DNA of 25,687 bases from JAIRQX01 sp031556255 (GTDB taxonomy: Bacteria; Chrysiogenota; Deferribacteres; Deferribacterales; JAISNW01): contig JAVBTI010000119.1 in NCBI GenBank assembly GCA_031556255.1, forward strand, positions 1 through 25,687, in the 5' to 3' direction. Each line of letters starts with the position of its first letter. Within the stretch, counting starts at the first letter, position 1. Made by a program: the position numbers and the translations under genes. Below are positions 1-6,141 of this stretch, one piece after another. The notes under the pieces are model-generated. The model did no database searches and was not told the DNA's origin. It was given only the letters and a program-made list of their open reading frames with translations.

Positions 1-1261
1 GTGTGATGGGTCTGTTGCCTATTTTCACAGACAGCGCCATCATTGCTATCCCCATGCTGAATGCCTGGCCGGTGAGCCGCATTGTTCCAGTTGTCGCGGA
101 CGCCTGACTGTATTGTTTAGGCTCCACTGAACTCATGATTACGTTCGTATTTGGGGAGGAGAACATTCCGAACCCCAGTCCCAGAAGCACCAGGGCGATG
201 ATAATCAGAAACATCGGTGTTGATGGGGACAGAAAGGCGAGTCCTCCGAGCGCCGCCACTATTATACCCATTCCTGCGGAAGCCAGAGATGGGGCGGACA
301 CGCGGTCTGAAAGCCGCCCGGCGTACAGCGACACCACTGTCTGCACACAGGCCTGCACTATTAATATTAACCCGGCATGCTGCGCGTCGAAGCCCCTTAC
401 ATATTGCAAATAAAGGCTCATCATAAACGCCGCCGCGAATGTGGCCGCGTAGTTGATAAGCGCAGCCAGGGATGAGAGGGTGAAGGTCTTGTTGCCGGAA
501 AATATTCTGACGTTGAAAATAGGATATTCAAGGCGCTGTTCATACAGCACAAATATGACAAAGGCAAGCACGCCGGCCGCGATCCACATGAATCCCGCGA
601 TATGAGGCAGTTTTGAAAAACCGTATATCATGCCGAACAGCCCAGCGGCGTATACAAAAGCCCCTGTGAAGTCGAATTTTTCCCCTTCAGCCTCGATCCA
701 TTCCCCTTTGAGAAAGAGCAGGGCGCATATTACAGTTGCCAGACCTGTCGCCCCGCAGATAAAAAAGAGGCTCCGCCAGCCGAAATAGTGGGTCATAACC
801 CCGCCCAGAAAAGGGCCTGCGGCGATAGCGGCGTAAACAACGGAAACGTTGATGCCGAGCACTTTACCTCTTTCGGTTTTGGGGAATATGGATGTGAGAA
901 TCGCCATGCCGGTGCCGAACATCATAGCGCTGCCAATCCCTGAAAGCAGGCGCAGCAGTATCAGCATGGAGCCTGACACAGCAATGCCGCACAGCAAGGT
1001 ACACACGGAGAACGCGCCGATCCCGGCAACAAAGATCTTTTTCCTGCCGACCATATCGGCCAGCCGTGCCAGAGGTATCTGAAAAATAGCGGTGGAGATG
1101 AGATACGATGTGGACACCCAGCTTAAAGTGACGGCGTCCATCGAAAAAGATTTGGCCACCTGCGGAAGAGCGAGGTTCAATGCCGAGCCCATGAAGGGGA
1201 CGAGAAAACTCGCCGCGCATAATACAAACAGTGCCAGATTATTATTTTTTTTGTTTTCCAT
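1..1261 (-). CDS. MFS drug:H+ antiporter, DHA2 (EmrB/QacA) type, partial at window edge
   Basis: Inner-membrane multidrug exporter that would use the proton gradient to expel small toxic compounds. Reading on the minus strand from ATG at 1261 gives 420 codons without a stop, and the frame runs off the left end, so the C-terminus is missing. Seen: repeated hydrophobic helices from residue 10 on, the loop 2-3 motif A (LADMVGRKK, residues 67-75) and the exporter-specific motif C in helix 5 (GPFLGG, 149-154), followed by the usual WRSLFF. The late segment around VEPKQYSQASATTGTMR resembles the conserved region of 14-helix transporters; such proteins are about 450-510 residues long, so little is lost. 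The substrate cannot be told. It is divergent from the ECF sigma operon, with a hairpin just before its start. No TetR or MarR regulator is visible beside it. Confidence 0.9.
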   Translation of the reverse strand, partial: MENKKNNNLALFVLCAASFLVPFMGSALNLALPQVAKSFSMDAVTLSWVSTSYLISTAIFQIPLARLADMVGRKKIFVAGIGAFSVCTLLCGIAVSGSMLILLRLLSGIGSAMMFGTGMAILTSIFPKTERGKVLGINVSVVYAAIAAGPFLGGVMTHYFGWRSLFFICGATGLATVICALLFLKGEWIEAEGEKFDFTGAFVYAAGLFGMIYGFSKLPHIAGFMWIAAGVLAFVIFVLYEQRLEYPIFNVRIFSGNKTFTLSSLAALINYAATFAAAFMMSLYLQYVRGFDAQHAGLILIVQACVQTVVSLYAGRLSDRVSAPSLASAGMGIIVAALGGLAFLSPSTPMFLIIIALVLLGLGFGMFSSPNTNVIMSSVEPKQYSQASATTGTMRLTGQAFSMGIAMMALSVKIGNRPIT

Positions 1262-1569
1262 TTTTACTTCAGGCTGACGATAACACGTCGGCGGGAATTA
1301 GCATATAGAATTTTTTTGAGTATGGTTGATGCAAATATACCCACCTCAGTCAGGAGGAAGGAAGAGTTGAATTTTTGCTGAGCGTGAGTAAATGTAATGC
1401 TAATGAACCGAATATACATGAGGACAGTAGACCTTCCATAGATGTCGCCATACGTATGTTCGTAATATGGCAATCACAAAAAACAATCGGATAAATATTT
1501 CCATAAACTGATAAAAATATTAAAATAAATATTAGTTTGTTTCGTCTACCTGTGCAAGGAGATTGATTT
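1262..1569. other. Divergent intergenic region between MFS exporter and ECF sigma operon
   Basis: This 308-bp AT-rich stretch holds no convincing gene; short frames through it have no ribosome site or family resemblance. It contains a 7-bp-arm hairpin at 1273-1292 next to the exporter start, a perfect 10-bp palindrome CATACGTATG at 1449-1458, and a CCATA/TATGG inverted repeat (1448-1452 and 1466-1470) that overlaps it. The last 90 bases are strongly AT-rich and end in an AAGGAGA ribosome site at about 1556-1562 that serves the next gene. Promoters for both genes should lie here, but I cannot place a convincing -35/-10 pair. Confidence 0.6.
1273..1292 (-). promoter_or_regulatory. Hairpin in the leader of the MFS exporter gene
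   Basis: Arms GCTGACG and CGTCGGC pair over 7 positions (one G-T) around a 6-base loop. The hairpin ends 11 bases before the exporter ATG at 1261, where a ribosome site would lie; no strong Shine-Dalgarno sequence is otherwise visible. It could be a repressor operator or an RNA structure that limits translation. Confidence 0.35.
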
Positions 1570-1926
1570 ATGAAAAAACATAGCTTGCATGCACTTTTTT
1601 TTATTGTTGCCGTATTCGGTTTCAGTGCCCTCACAATGCTTTTGTGGAATGCGATTCTGCCCTCCGTTTTAGGAACAGGCACTATAGGCTTTTTCCAGGC
1701 GGCGGGGCTGCTCATACTGGGCAGGCTGCTTTTCGGAGGGTTAGGGGCCATGCATTTCCTGAGCGGACACAGTCATAGACGCGGCGGGCATATGCACGAA
1801 AGATTCAGTAATATGAGTATGGACGACAGACGCAGGGTCATGAAAAGAATGATGGAAGCCCATGAAAACCTTTTCAACAGGGAAGAGGGCGACAGAAGAA
1901 AGGATGTAAAAAACGGCAATGAGTAG
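1570..1926 (+). CDS. Two-helix, His-rich membrane protein in operon with ECF sigma factor
   Basis: The product has 118 residues. Two hydrophobic helices (about 8-28 and 38-58) sit either side of a short loop containing WNAILPSVLG, followed by GFFQAAGLLILGRLLFGG. The tail is hydrophilic, with a His-rich patch (H62, H67, H69, H74, H76) and a charged helix (85-112). The topology suggests both ends are cytoplasmic. The WN-x-LP...QA-x-GLL...LFGG pattern resembles a widespread small-protein family that I recall beside ECF sigma genes, but no function is established to my knowledge. The ribosome site AAGGAGA is strong. The 3' end overlaps the sigma start by 8 bases, so the two are translationally coupled. 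Inference: it may hold or sense for the sigma factor (anti-sigma-like), with the histidines possibly binding metal. It lacks a recognisable zinc anti-sigma (HxxxCxxC) motif. Confidence 0.8.
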   Translation: MKKHSLHALFFIVAVFGFSALTMLLWNAILPSVLGTGTIGFFQAAGLLILGRLLFGGLGAMHFLSGHSHRRGGHMHERFSNMSMDDRRRVMKRMMEAHENLFNREEGDRRKDVKNGNE

Positions 1927-2431
1927 CTTTGTCACCGATGCGGCGGACAGATATTATGCCAGGCTGAAGTCGTTTATAAGCCGCCGTGTGCCTGCCGATG
2001 AAGATGCGGAAGATATTGTGCAGGATGTCTTTTATCAGCTTTCAAGGGTAAACAGCCTGCTGATGCCCATAGAACAGGTCGCGGCATGGCTATACCGGGT
2101 TGCGAGGAATTCGATCACTGACTGGTACAGGAAAAAAAAAGAGGAGCCGCTCCCGGAAACTGGCGAGCAGGAAGATCAGAAGCCCACGCAGGAGGCCGCC
2201 TACCTGCAAACGCTTGTATGGGAGGAGCTTGAAACGGCGCTTGAAGAACTGCCCGCTGAACAGCGGGCGGTTTTTGAAATGACCGAATTTGACGGCCTGT
2301 CGTTTAAAGAGATCAGCAGGACGAACGGAGTTCCGGTGAATACTTTATTGTCCAGAAAAAGATATGCCGTCCTGCATATCCGAGAGAAATTGAGCGGGCT
2401 TTACGCTGATATTATTGATGAATTGAATTGA
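1919..2431 (+). CDS. ECF-type RNA polymerase sigma-70 family factor
   Basis: The protein has 170 residues, the usual ECF size. It directs core RNA polymerase to a small set of promoters, often for envelope or metal stress. Region 2 is clear: DAEDIVQDVFYQL (29-41) contacts core polymerase, and VAAWLYRVARNSITDWYRKKK (54-74) carries the -10 recognition helix. Region 4 (about 115-165) has ELPAEQRAVFEM...GLSFKEISRTNGVPVNTLLSRKRYA, the helix-turn-helix for the -35 element. There is no region 1.1 or 3, as expected for ECF. The start at 1919 overlaps the upstream membrane-protein gene; no other anti-sigma gene lies nearby. The lipoproteins that follow 111 bases downstream are candidate targets. The ECF subgroup cannot be assigned from sequence reading alone. 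Confidence 0.93.
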   Translation: MSSFVTDAADRYYARLKSFISRRVPADEDAEDIVQDVFYQLSRVNSLLMPIEQVAAWLYRVARNSITDWYRKKKEEPLPETGEQEDQKPTQEAAYLQTLVWEELETALEELPAEQRAVFEMTEFDGLSFKEISRTNGVPVNTLLSRKRYAVLHIREKLSGLYADIIDELN

Positions 2432-2452
2432 ACTGATCTGTATCTGCACGTT
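2429..2452 (+). promoter_or_regulatory. Weak ECF-like promoter motif before the lipoprotein cluster
   Basis: TGAAC (2429-2433) and CGTT (2449-2452) are separated by 15 bases, close to the AAC/CGT pattern read by many ECF sigma factors, though one base short of the common spacing. It overlaps the sigma stop codon and lies about 90 bases before the LPP20-like gene. The same pair is not found before the sigma operon itself, so this is only a candidate. Confidence 0.25.
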
Positions 2453-2542
2453 CAAAATAATGATATGCCCATTTCTTTATTAGACAAAACAGTGTATATG
2501 TGTTATGCACAGTGAAGATAGTATGTTTATAAGCAGGAAGTT

Positions 2543-2974
2543 ATGGGTAAGTTTTTTGCACTCCTTGTAAATCTGTCTTTAGTCTTAGTCCTATGCTGCG
2601 GCTGCGCCGGGAAAAAAATTCCTGCGTCTGACAGTTCAATGGTCAACGGAAAACCCTACTGGTATTGGCAGCCGTCTGTTGACGGCACTATCGGCGGTGT
2701 GGGTGAGGCCGGGTTCCATATGAACGGCCCGGCAGCACAGCGGCAGCTTGCCACAAACCGTGCTATAGAGGATATTGCCCGCCAGAAAGGGATTTCCGTT
2801 ACCCAGGTTCAGGAAATCACACAGAGTGCCACCCGGAGCGGTACATCTTCCACAAATATCGACACATACAGTATTTACACAGTCGAAGGCACAGTGGTGT
2901 CGGCAATTGTCAGAGAGGTATGGCTGGACCCTGACAGTGGCAGAATTATTGTCTGGGCCACTGAAATAAAATAG
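2543..2974 (+). CDS. LPP20 family lipoprotein (small)
   Basis: The product is 143 residues. The N-terminus has a hydrophobic h-region and a lipid-attachment cysteine at C21 within LCCGC; this lipobox is slightly unusual, with cysteines at -3 and -2. The mature part begins with polar residues and then the LPP20-like core: PYWYWQPSVDGTIGGVGEAG (38-57), and a helix rich in Ala (AAQRQLATNRAIEDIARQKG). It ends with a strand-rich segment VVSAIVREVWLDPDSGRIIVWATEI. LPP20-type lipoproteins sit in the outer membrane; their biochemical role is mostly unknown, though some relate to flagellar or envelope assembly. A ribosome site (AGGA) lies about 8 bases before ATG. It is followed closely by two further lipoprotein genes, the last sharing the same core domain. 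Confidence 0.85.
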   Translation: MGKFFALLVNLSLVLVLCCGCAGKKIPASDSSMVNGKPYWYWQPSVDGTIGGVGEAGFHMNGPAAQRQLATNRAIEDIARQKGISVTQVQEITQSATRSGTSSTNIDTYSIYTVEGTVVSAIVREVWLDPDSGRIIVWATEIK

Positions 2975-2992
2975 TATTATCAGGAGTACTAT

Positions 2993-3136
2993 ATGCGTAA
3001 AGTTATTGCATTACTGCTGCTGGCGGTTTTTGTTATCGCCGGTTGTGCTGCGTCGGTAAAAGCCCCCACAGATCAGCGTTCCATACAGCGCAGCAATGAG
3101 GCCCACAAAGACCTGGAAAGAAGCACACAGCCTTAA
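2993..3136 (+). CDS. Very small lipoprotein (47 aa)
   Basis: This short gene has a strong AGGAG ribosome site and opens MRKVIALLLLAVFVIAGC, a textbook lipoprotein signal with cleavage before C18 (IAGC lipobox). Only 30 residues follow in the mature lipoprotein, including DQRSIQRSNEAHKDLERS, a short charged helix. That segment matches NQRSIDQMDRAMDELDS in the next lipoprotein (start 3174), and the first codons of both genes also agree, so the two probably share ancestry by duplication. It could be a functional tiny lipoprotein or a duplicated, truncated relic; the intact signal peptide and ribosome site favour function. The gap to the preceding gene is 18 bases and to the next 37, consistent with one operon. 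Confidence 0.7.
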   Translation: MRKVIALLLLAVFVIAGCAASVKAPTDQRSIQRSNEAHKDLERSTQP

Positions 3137-3173
3137 TCGCGCAGGCAGTACTGAAATAAAAATGGGTGTAATC

Positions 3174-3911
3174 ATGCGTAATTTTATTGTTATGCTTTGC
3201 GCGGCTTTCATATTGGTGTCCTGTTCCGGCAAAAGCAGTTCGCCGGATGCAGACTCCAAGGACGCCAGAAATCAGCGCTCAATTGATCAGATGGACAGGG
3301 CCATGGATGAACTGGATTCCGGTTCCGCACCGCAGCCTGACGCCTCCGCAGTCGGCAGCGGCAGTTACAACAGAACCCTGAACGAGGCTGAAAAAGCCCA
3401 GCGAGAGCTTGCCTGTGCTTCAGGGAACAAAAGCGAGGAGGATTGCTTGGTGGATTCACAGATGCTTACGCCTCCCGTGCCGCCGGATACTCCGGCTGTG
3501 GAGGAAAAGTCGCGCCCCACAACTATCCGGGAAGGAGCCGCTCCGATAAAAACCACACAGTATCCTATTGTGGACGGTTATCCCATATGGTTTAACCAGC
3601 CCGGTTATGACGATTACCTTGGCGGGGTAGGGGTTGCCAAAAAGCAGAGCGGTGGATACGCTGTACAGCGCAGGGTGGCAATAACTCTGGCCCAGGCCGA
3701 TCTTGCCCGCAGCATTAAGGTAAACGTAAATAATGAATACACCAGTGAACGTCTGCTCGTCGATAAAAAAACGCAAAGTTATTACAAGGAAAAGTTTTCG
3801 ACCATGAGTAACCAGCAGGCAGATGAATACATTAAAAATCCGCAGGTTATGGATGAATGGCTCGATGAAAAAACCGGCGAACTATATATATGGGTGGTTT
3901 TACCCAGATAA
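3174..3911 (+). CDS. LPP20-like lipoprotein (large)
   Basis: I start the gene at 3174, where MRNFIVMLCAAFILVSC gives a proper lipoprotein signal with the acylated cysteine at C17 (LVSC). The frame is open further upstream (to 3096), but those residues would precede the signal. The 245-residue product has a low-complexity, Ser/Asp/Pro-rich stretch (about 18-130), which would be a flexible tether. It ends in an LPP20-like domain: GYPIWFNQPGYDDYLGGVGVAKK, then a helix of AVQRRVAITLAQADLARSI, and a terminal strand TGELYIWVVLP. The core parallels the gene at 2543. Its N-terminal mature segment NQRSIDQMDRAMDELDS resembles the 47-aa lipoprotein just upstream. Likely outer-membrane anchored and periplasm-facing. 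The substrate or partner is unknown. Confidence 0.83.
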   Translation: MRNFIVMLCAAFILVSCSGKSSSPDADSKDARNQRSIDQMDRAMDELDSGSAPQPDASAVGSGSYNRTLNEAEKAQRELACASGNKSEEDCLVDSQMLTPPVPPDTPAVEEKSRPTTIREGAAPIKTTQYPIVDGYPIWFNQPGYDDYLGGVGVAKKQSGGYAVQRRVAITLAQADLARSIKVNVNNEYTSERLLVDKKTQSYYKEKFSTMSNQQADEYIKNPQVMDEWLDEKTGELYIWVVLPR

Positions 3912-3952
3912 AAGTTTAATTTATCAACGTTCTCTTGCGGCTTTGATTATGT

Positions 3953-3964
3953 TATGTTAACATA
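3953..3964. promoter_or_regulatory. 12-bp perfect palindrome upstream of HD-GYP gene
   Basis: TATGTTAACATA reads the same on both strands and lies 72 bases before the HD-GYP start, in the only long gap of this region. The position suits a dimeric repressor or activator site. No regulator family can be named from this alone, and a clear -35/-10 pair was not found next to it. Confidence 0.3.
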
Positions 3965-4036
3965 CCTTGATATACGCCTCATGATATGATGCCGGCCTTG
4001 GAGGCATTTAAAATTATTTAGCATTATAAGGATTTT

Positions 4037-5137
4037 ATGCAATCAGCTTCGTTTACATTTCAACTGCAGGACAGTAAAAGTGGCAGTAGTAATAATACTG
4101 ATACGTTGACTAATGTAATGGGCCAGCCACAGAAGGGGGCGCCGTCCGGGCAGAAAGGCGATGAAAATGTCGACTTTGGCTCCATGCAGTCGCAATGGCG
4201 CACATGGATGGGTGCGTCGTTCGTTCAGAAACGCGGTATTGATGTGATGAAAGCCGTCATCAGCGACCTCAAAATGGGCAGGCTGTTCGACATCTCAATG
4301 GTACTGCGGCTGATAAACGATTTTGTGGCCTCCTGCAAAGACAATGAGGACCATTTTGTCACATTGGCACGGCTTAAGGATACCAATAACTATGCCTATG
4401 CGCACCCGGTAAATGTATGTATATACAGTATCGCCATGGGATCAAAGCTGGGATACAACGAAAAACAGCTTGTCCGCCTGGGGATGGCTGCGCTATTGCA
4501 CGATGTGGGTGAGGTTAAACTGCCGGAGCGTATGCTCAGCAAGGCGGCAAAGTTTACCGAGTCGGAACTGTCCGCCATGCAGCGGCATCCCCAGCTCGGA
4601 TACGAGCTTTTAAAAAGGGATTCATCCATACCGGAAGACGTTTTGCTTGGGGTTTTGCACCACCATGAACGCCTCGACGGTTCCGGGTATCCGTCCGGCC
4701 ATGTAGGGCGGTTTATACATCCGCTGGGAAAAATTATTGCTCTGGCGGAGACATTCGACGCGATGACCAGTAACAGACACAGTGCCGCCAGTGTGCCTGC
4801 CACGGAGGCGCTGAAAACACTTTATTCCCTGTCCGGCAAACATTATGAACCGGAAGTGGTGAACGCACTGATTACGATGATAGGCATGTATCCCATGGGG
4901 TCGCTTGTACGCCTGAGCGGCGGGCAGTTGGCTGTGGTGCTGACAAAAAACAAATCGGATCTGTCAAAACCTGAAGTCATTATTATTACAGACACGGACG
5001 GACAGCCGGTGGAGCCTTATATAGTCAACCTATACGGTGATAAATCGGGCAGGCAGATAATGTATTCGGAAAATGCTTCTCTGCTTAACATTGATACGAA
5101 CAGTTATATACAAAATGTTTTATTGAATAAAAAATAA
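4037..5137 (+). CDS. HD-GYP domain cyclic-di-GMP phosphodiesterase
   Basis: This 366-residue cytoplasmic protein should hydrolyse cyclic di-GMP to GMP, lowering the second messenger that favours sessile life. The metal and catalytic motifs are all visible: HPVNVCIYSIAMGSKLG, HD at 155-156 (LLHDVGE), RHPQLGYELL, HHHE (208-211), the signature DGSGYP ending at 219, and AETFDAMTSNR. All ligand positions expected for an active HD-GYP enzyme are present. The N-terminal 130 residues include a Gly/Ser/Asn-rich opening (about 12-45) and a short helical region without a recognised receiver, GAF or PAS domain. The C-terminal 100 residues form a strand-rich extension. There are no membrane segments. The ribosome site is AAGGA. 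The next gene starts 17 bases after its stop, so both are probably cotranscribed. Confidence 0.94.
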   Translation: MQSASFTFQLQDSKSGSSNNTDTLTNVMGQPQKGAPSGQKGDENVDFGSMQSQWRTWMGASFVQKRGIDVMKAVISDLKMGRLFDISMVLRLINDFVASCKDNEDHFVTLARLKDTNNYAYAHPVNVCIYSIAMGSKLGYNEKQLVRLGMAALLHDVGEVKLPERMLSKAAKFTESELSAMQRHPQLGYELLKRDSSIPEDVLLGVLHHHERLDGSGYPSGHVGRFIHPLGKIIALAETFDAMTSNRHSAASVPATEALKTLYSLSGKHYEPEVVNALITMIGMYPMGSLVRLSGGQLAVVLTKNKSDLSKPEVIIITDTDGQPVEPYIVNLYGDKSGRQIMYSENASLLNIDTNSYIQNVLLNKK

Positions 5138-5154
5138 CCAGGAGACGATGAACT

Positions 5155-6141
5155 ATGGGCAGCGCAAACAGGCCGATACAGGATGTTTTGCGCCTCGCCG
5201 GAAGGGCCTGCAGCGGTCATAATACGCAGCCATGGGCGGTGCGCATGAATGACGGGGGGTGCTCTGTGATTGCGGATCACAGCCGCAGACTTCCTGTGGT
5301 TGACCCTGATAACAGGGAAATGTTTATTTCGATCGGTGCATATACTGAGGCGCTTACACTTGCAGGCGGCGCCTGTGGCTATCATTTTGAGACGCGGATA
5401 ACCGCACAGACACCGTACGATGCTGAAGCCGTACGCATTAATATATCTCCCGCCGCACCACGGAATACCTCCGTAAAAGATCTCATCTCCCAGAGGCGCA
5501 CAGTGCGCAACGGGATGCAATGCAAAGAGCTTAAAGCTATTGACGTCGCATTCCTGACGGCGGGGTTTGACCGCATCACCTACCTGCCGCTGGGCTCCGA
5601 TAAGGCCAATAAATTGAAAGACATGGCTTTGGAGTATTTTGTCGAACAGACTTATAATGATATAGCCCAAAAAGAAATTTCACGCTGGACAAGATTGTCT
5701 TCCGGCGAAATACGCACGCACCGTGACGGCCTTACCTTGGCGGCAATGGATGTGGGACCGCTTACGTCGTTATTGATGGGGTTTTTTATGGACAGACGTG
5801 CAGTAATGAGCGATATCTATAGAAAAAAATCTATCGAGCTGACCGGCAGACAAGTCAATGAAGGCGGGGGCTGGCTGGTGATCTCCACAAAAGGGGACAG
5901 ATGCGAAGACTGGATTAGCGCCGGCAGACAGTTCTACCGGATGGCCATTATTTCGTCCGCTGAAAATATAGGTTTTCACCCTATGTCTCAAATGCTGGAG
6001 AATAAAAACGGGCGTAAAGAAGTACGGTCACTTATCGGCGACGGATACCCGCAGATGACAGTGCGCGTGGGCTACGTGGGCAATTACGGCATGCCCAGCA
6101 GCCCGCGCAGAGATATCAGCGATTACGTGTTGTCACATTGA
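5155..6141 (+). CDS. Acg-family FMN-binding nitroreductase-like protein
   Basis: The 328-residue protein resembles the Acg family (mycobacterial Rv2032/Rv3131 type), divergent relatives of nitroreductases. The family signature SGHNTQPW is at 20-27, which contacts FMN in nitroreductase folds. Later segments YLPLGSDKANKL, SRWTRLSSGEIRTHRDGL, WISAGRQFYRMAIISSAENIGFHPMSQMLE and a C-terminal RVGYVGNYGMPSSPRRDISDYV (a GY...PRR-type end) agree with the family. Acg proteins are thought to bind or store FMN rather than reduce nitro compounds, and are induced under hypoxia in mycobacteria; the role here is not known. The gene follows the HD-GYP gene with ribosome site AGGAGA. Its last 9 bases overlap the 3' end of the convergent hcp gene. 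Confidence 0.85.
   Translation: MGSANRPIQDVLRLAGRACSGHNTQPWAVRMNDGGCSVIADHSRRLPVVDPDNREMFISIGAYTEALTLAGGACGYHFETRITAQTPYDAEAVRINISPAAPRNTSVKDLISQRRTVRNGMQCKELKAIDVAFLTAGFDRITYLPLGSDKANKLKDMALEYFVEQTYNDIAQKEISRWTRLSSGEIRTHRDGLTLAAMDVGPLTSLLMGFFMDRRAVMSDIYRKKSIELTGRQVNEGGGWLVISTKGDRCEDWISAGRQFYRMAIISSAENIGFHPMSQMLENKNGRKEVRSLIGDGYPQMTVRVGYVGNYGMPSSPRRDISDYVLSH

Noticed and set aside
1520..1550. CGTCT before the sigma operon as an autoregulated ECF -10 box
   Set aside because: No AAC-type -35 element stands 15-17 bases upstream; the area is AT-only, so autoregulation cannot be supported.
3989..4007. ATGCC/GGCAT hairpin in the HD-GYP leader as a riboswitch
   Set aside because: The stem has only 5 bp with a 9-base loop, and no known c-di-GMP riboswitch features are visible.
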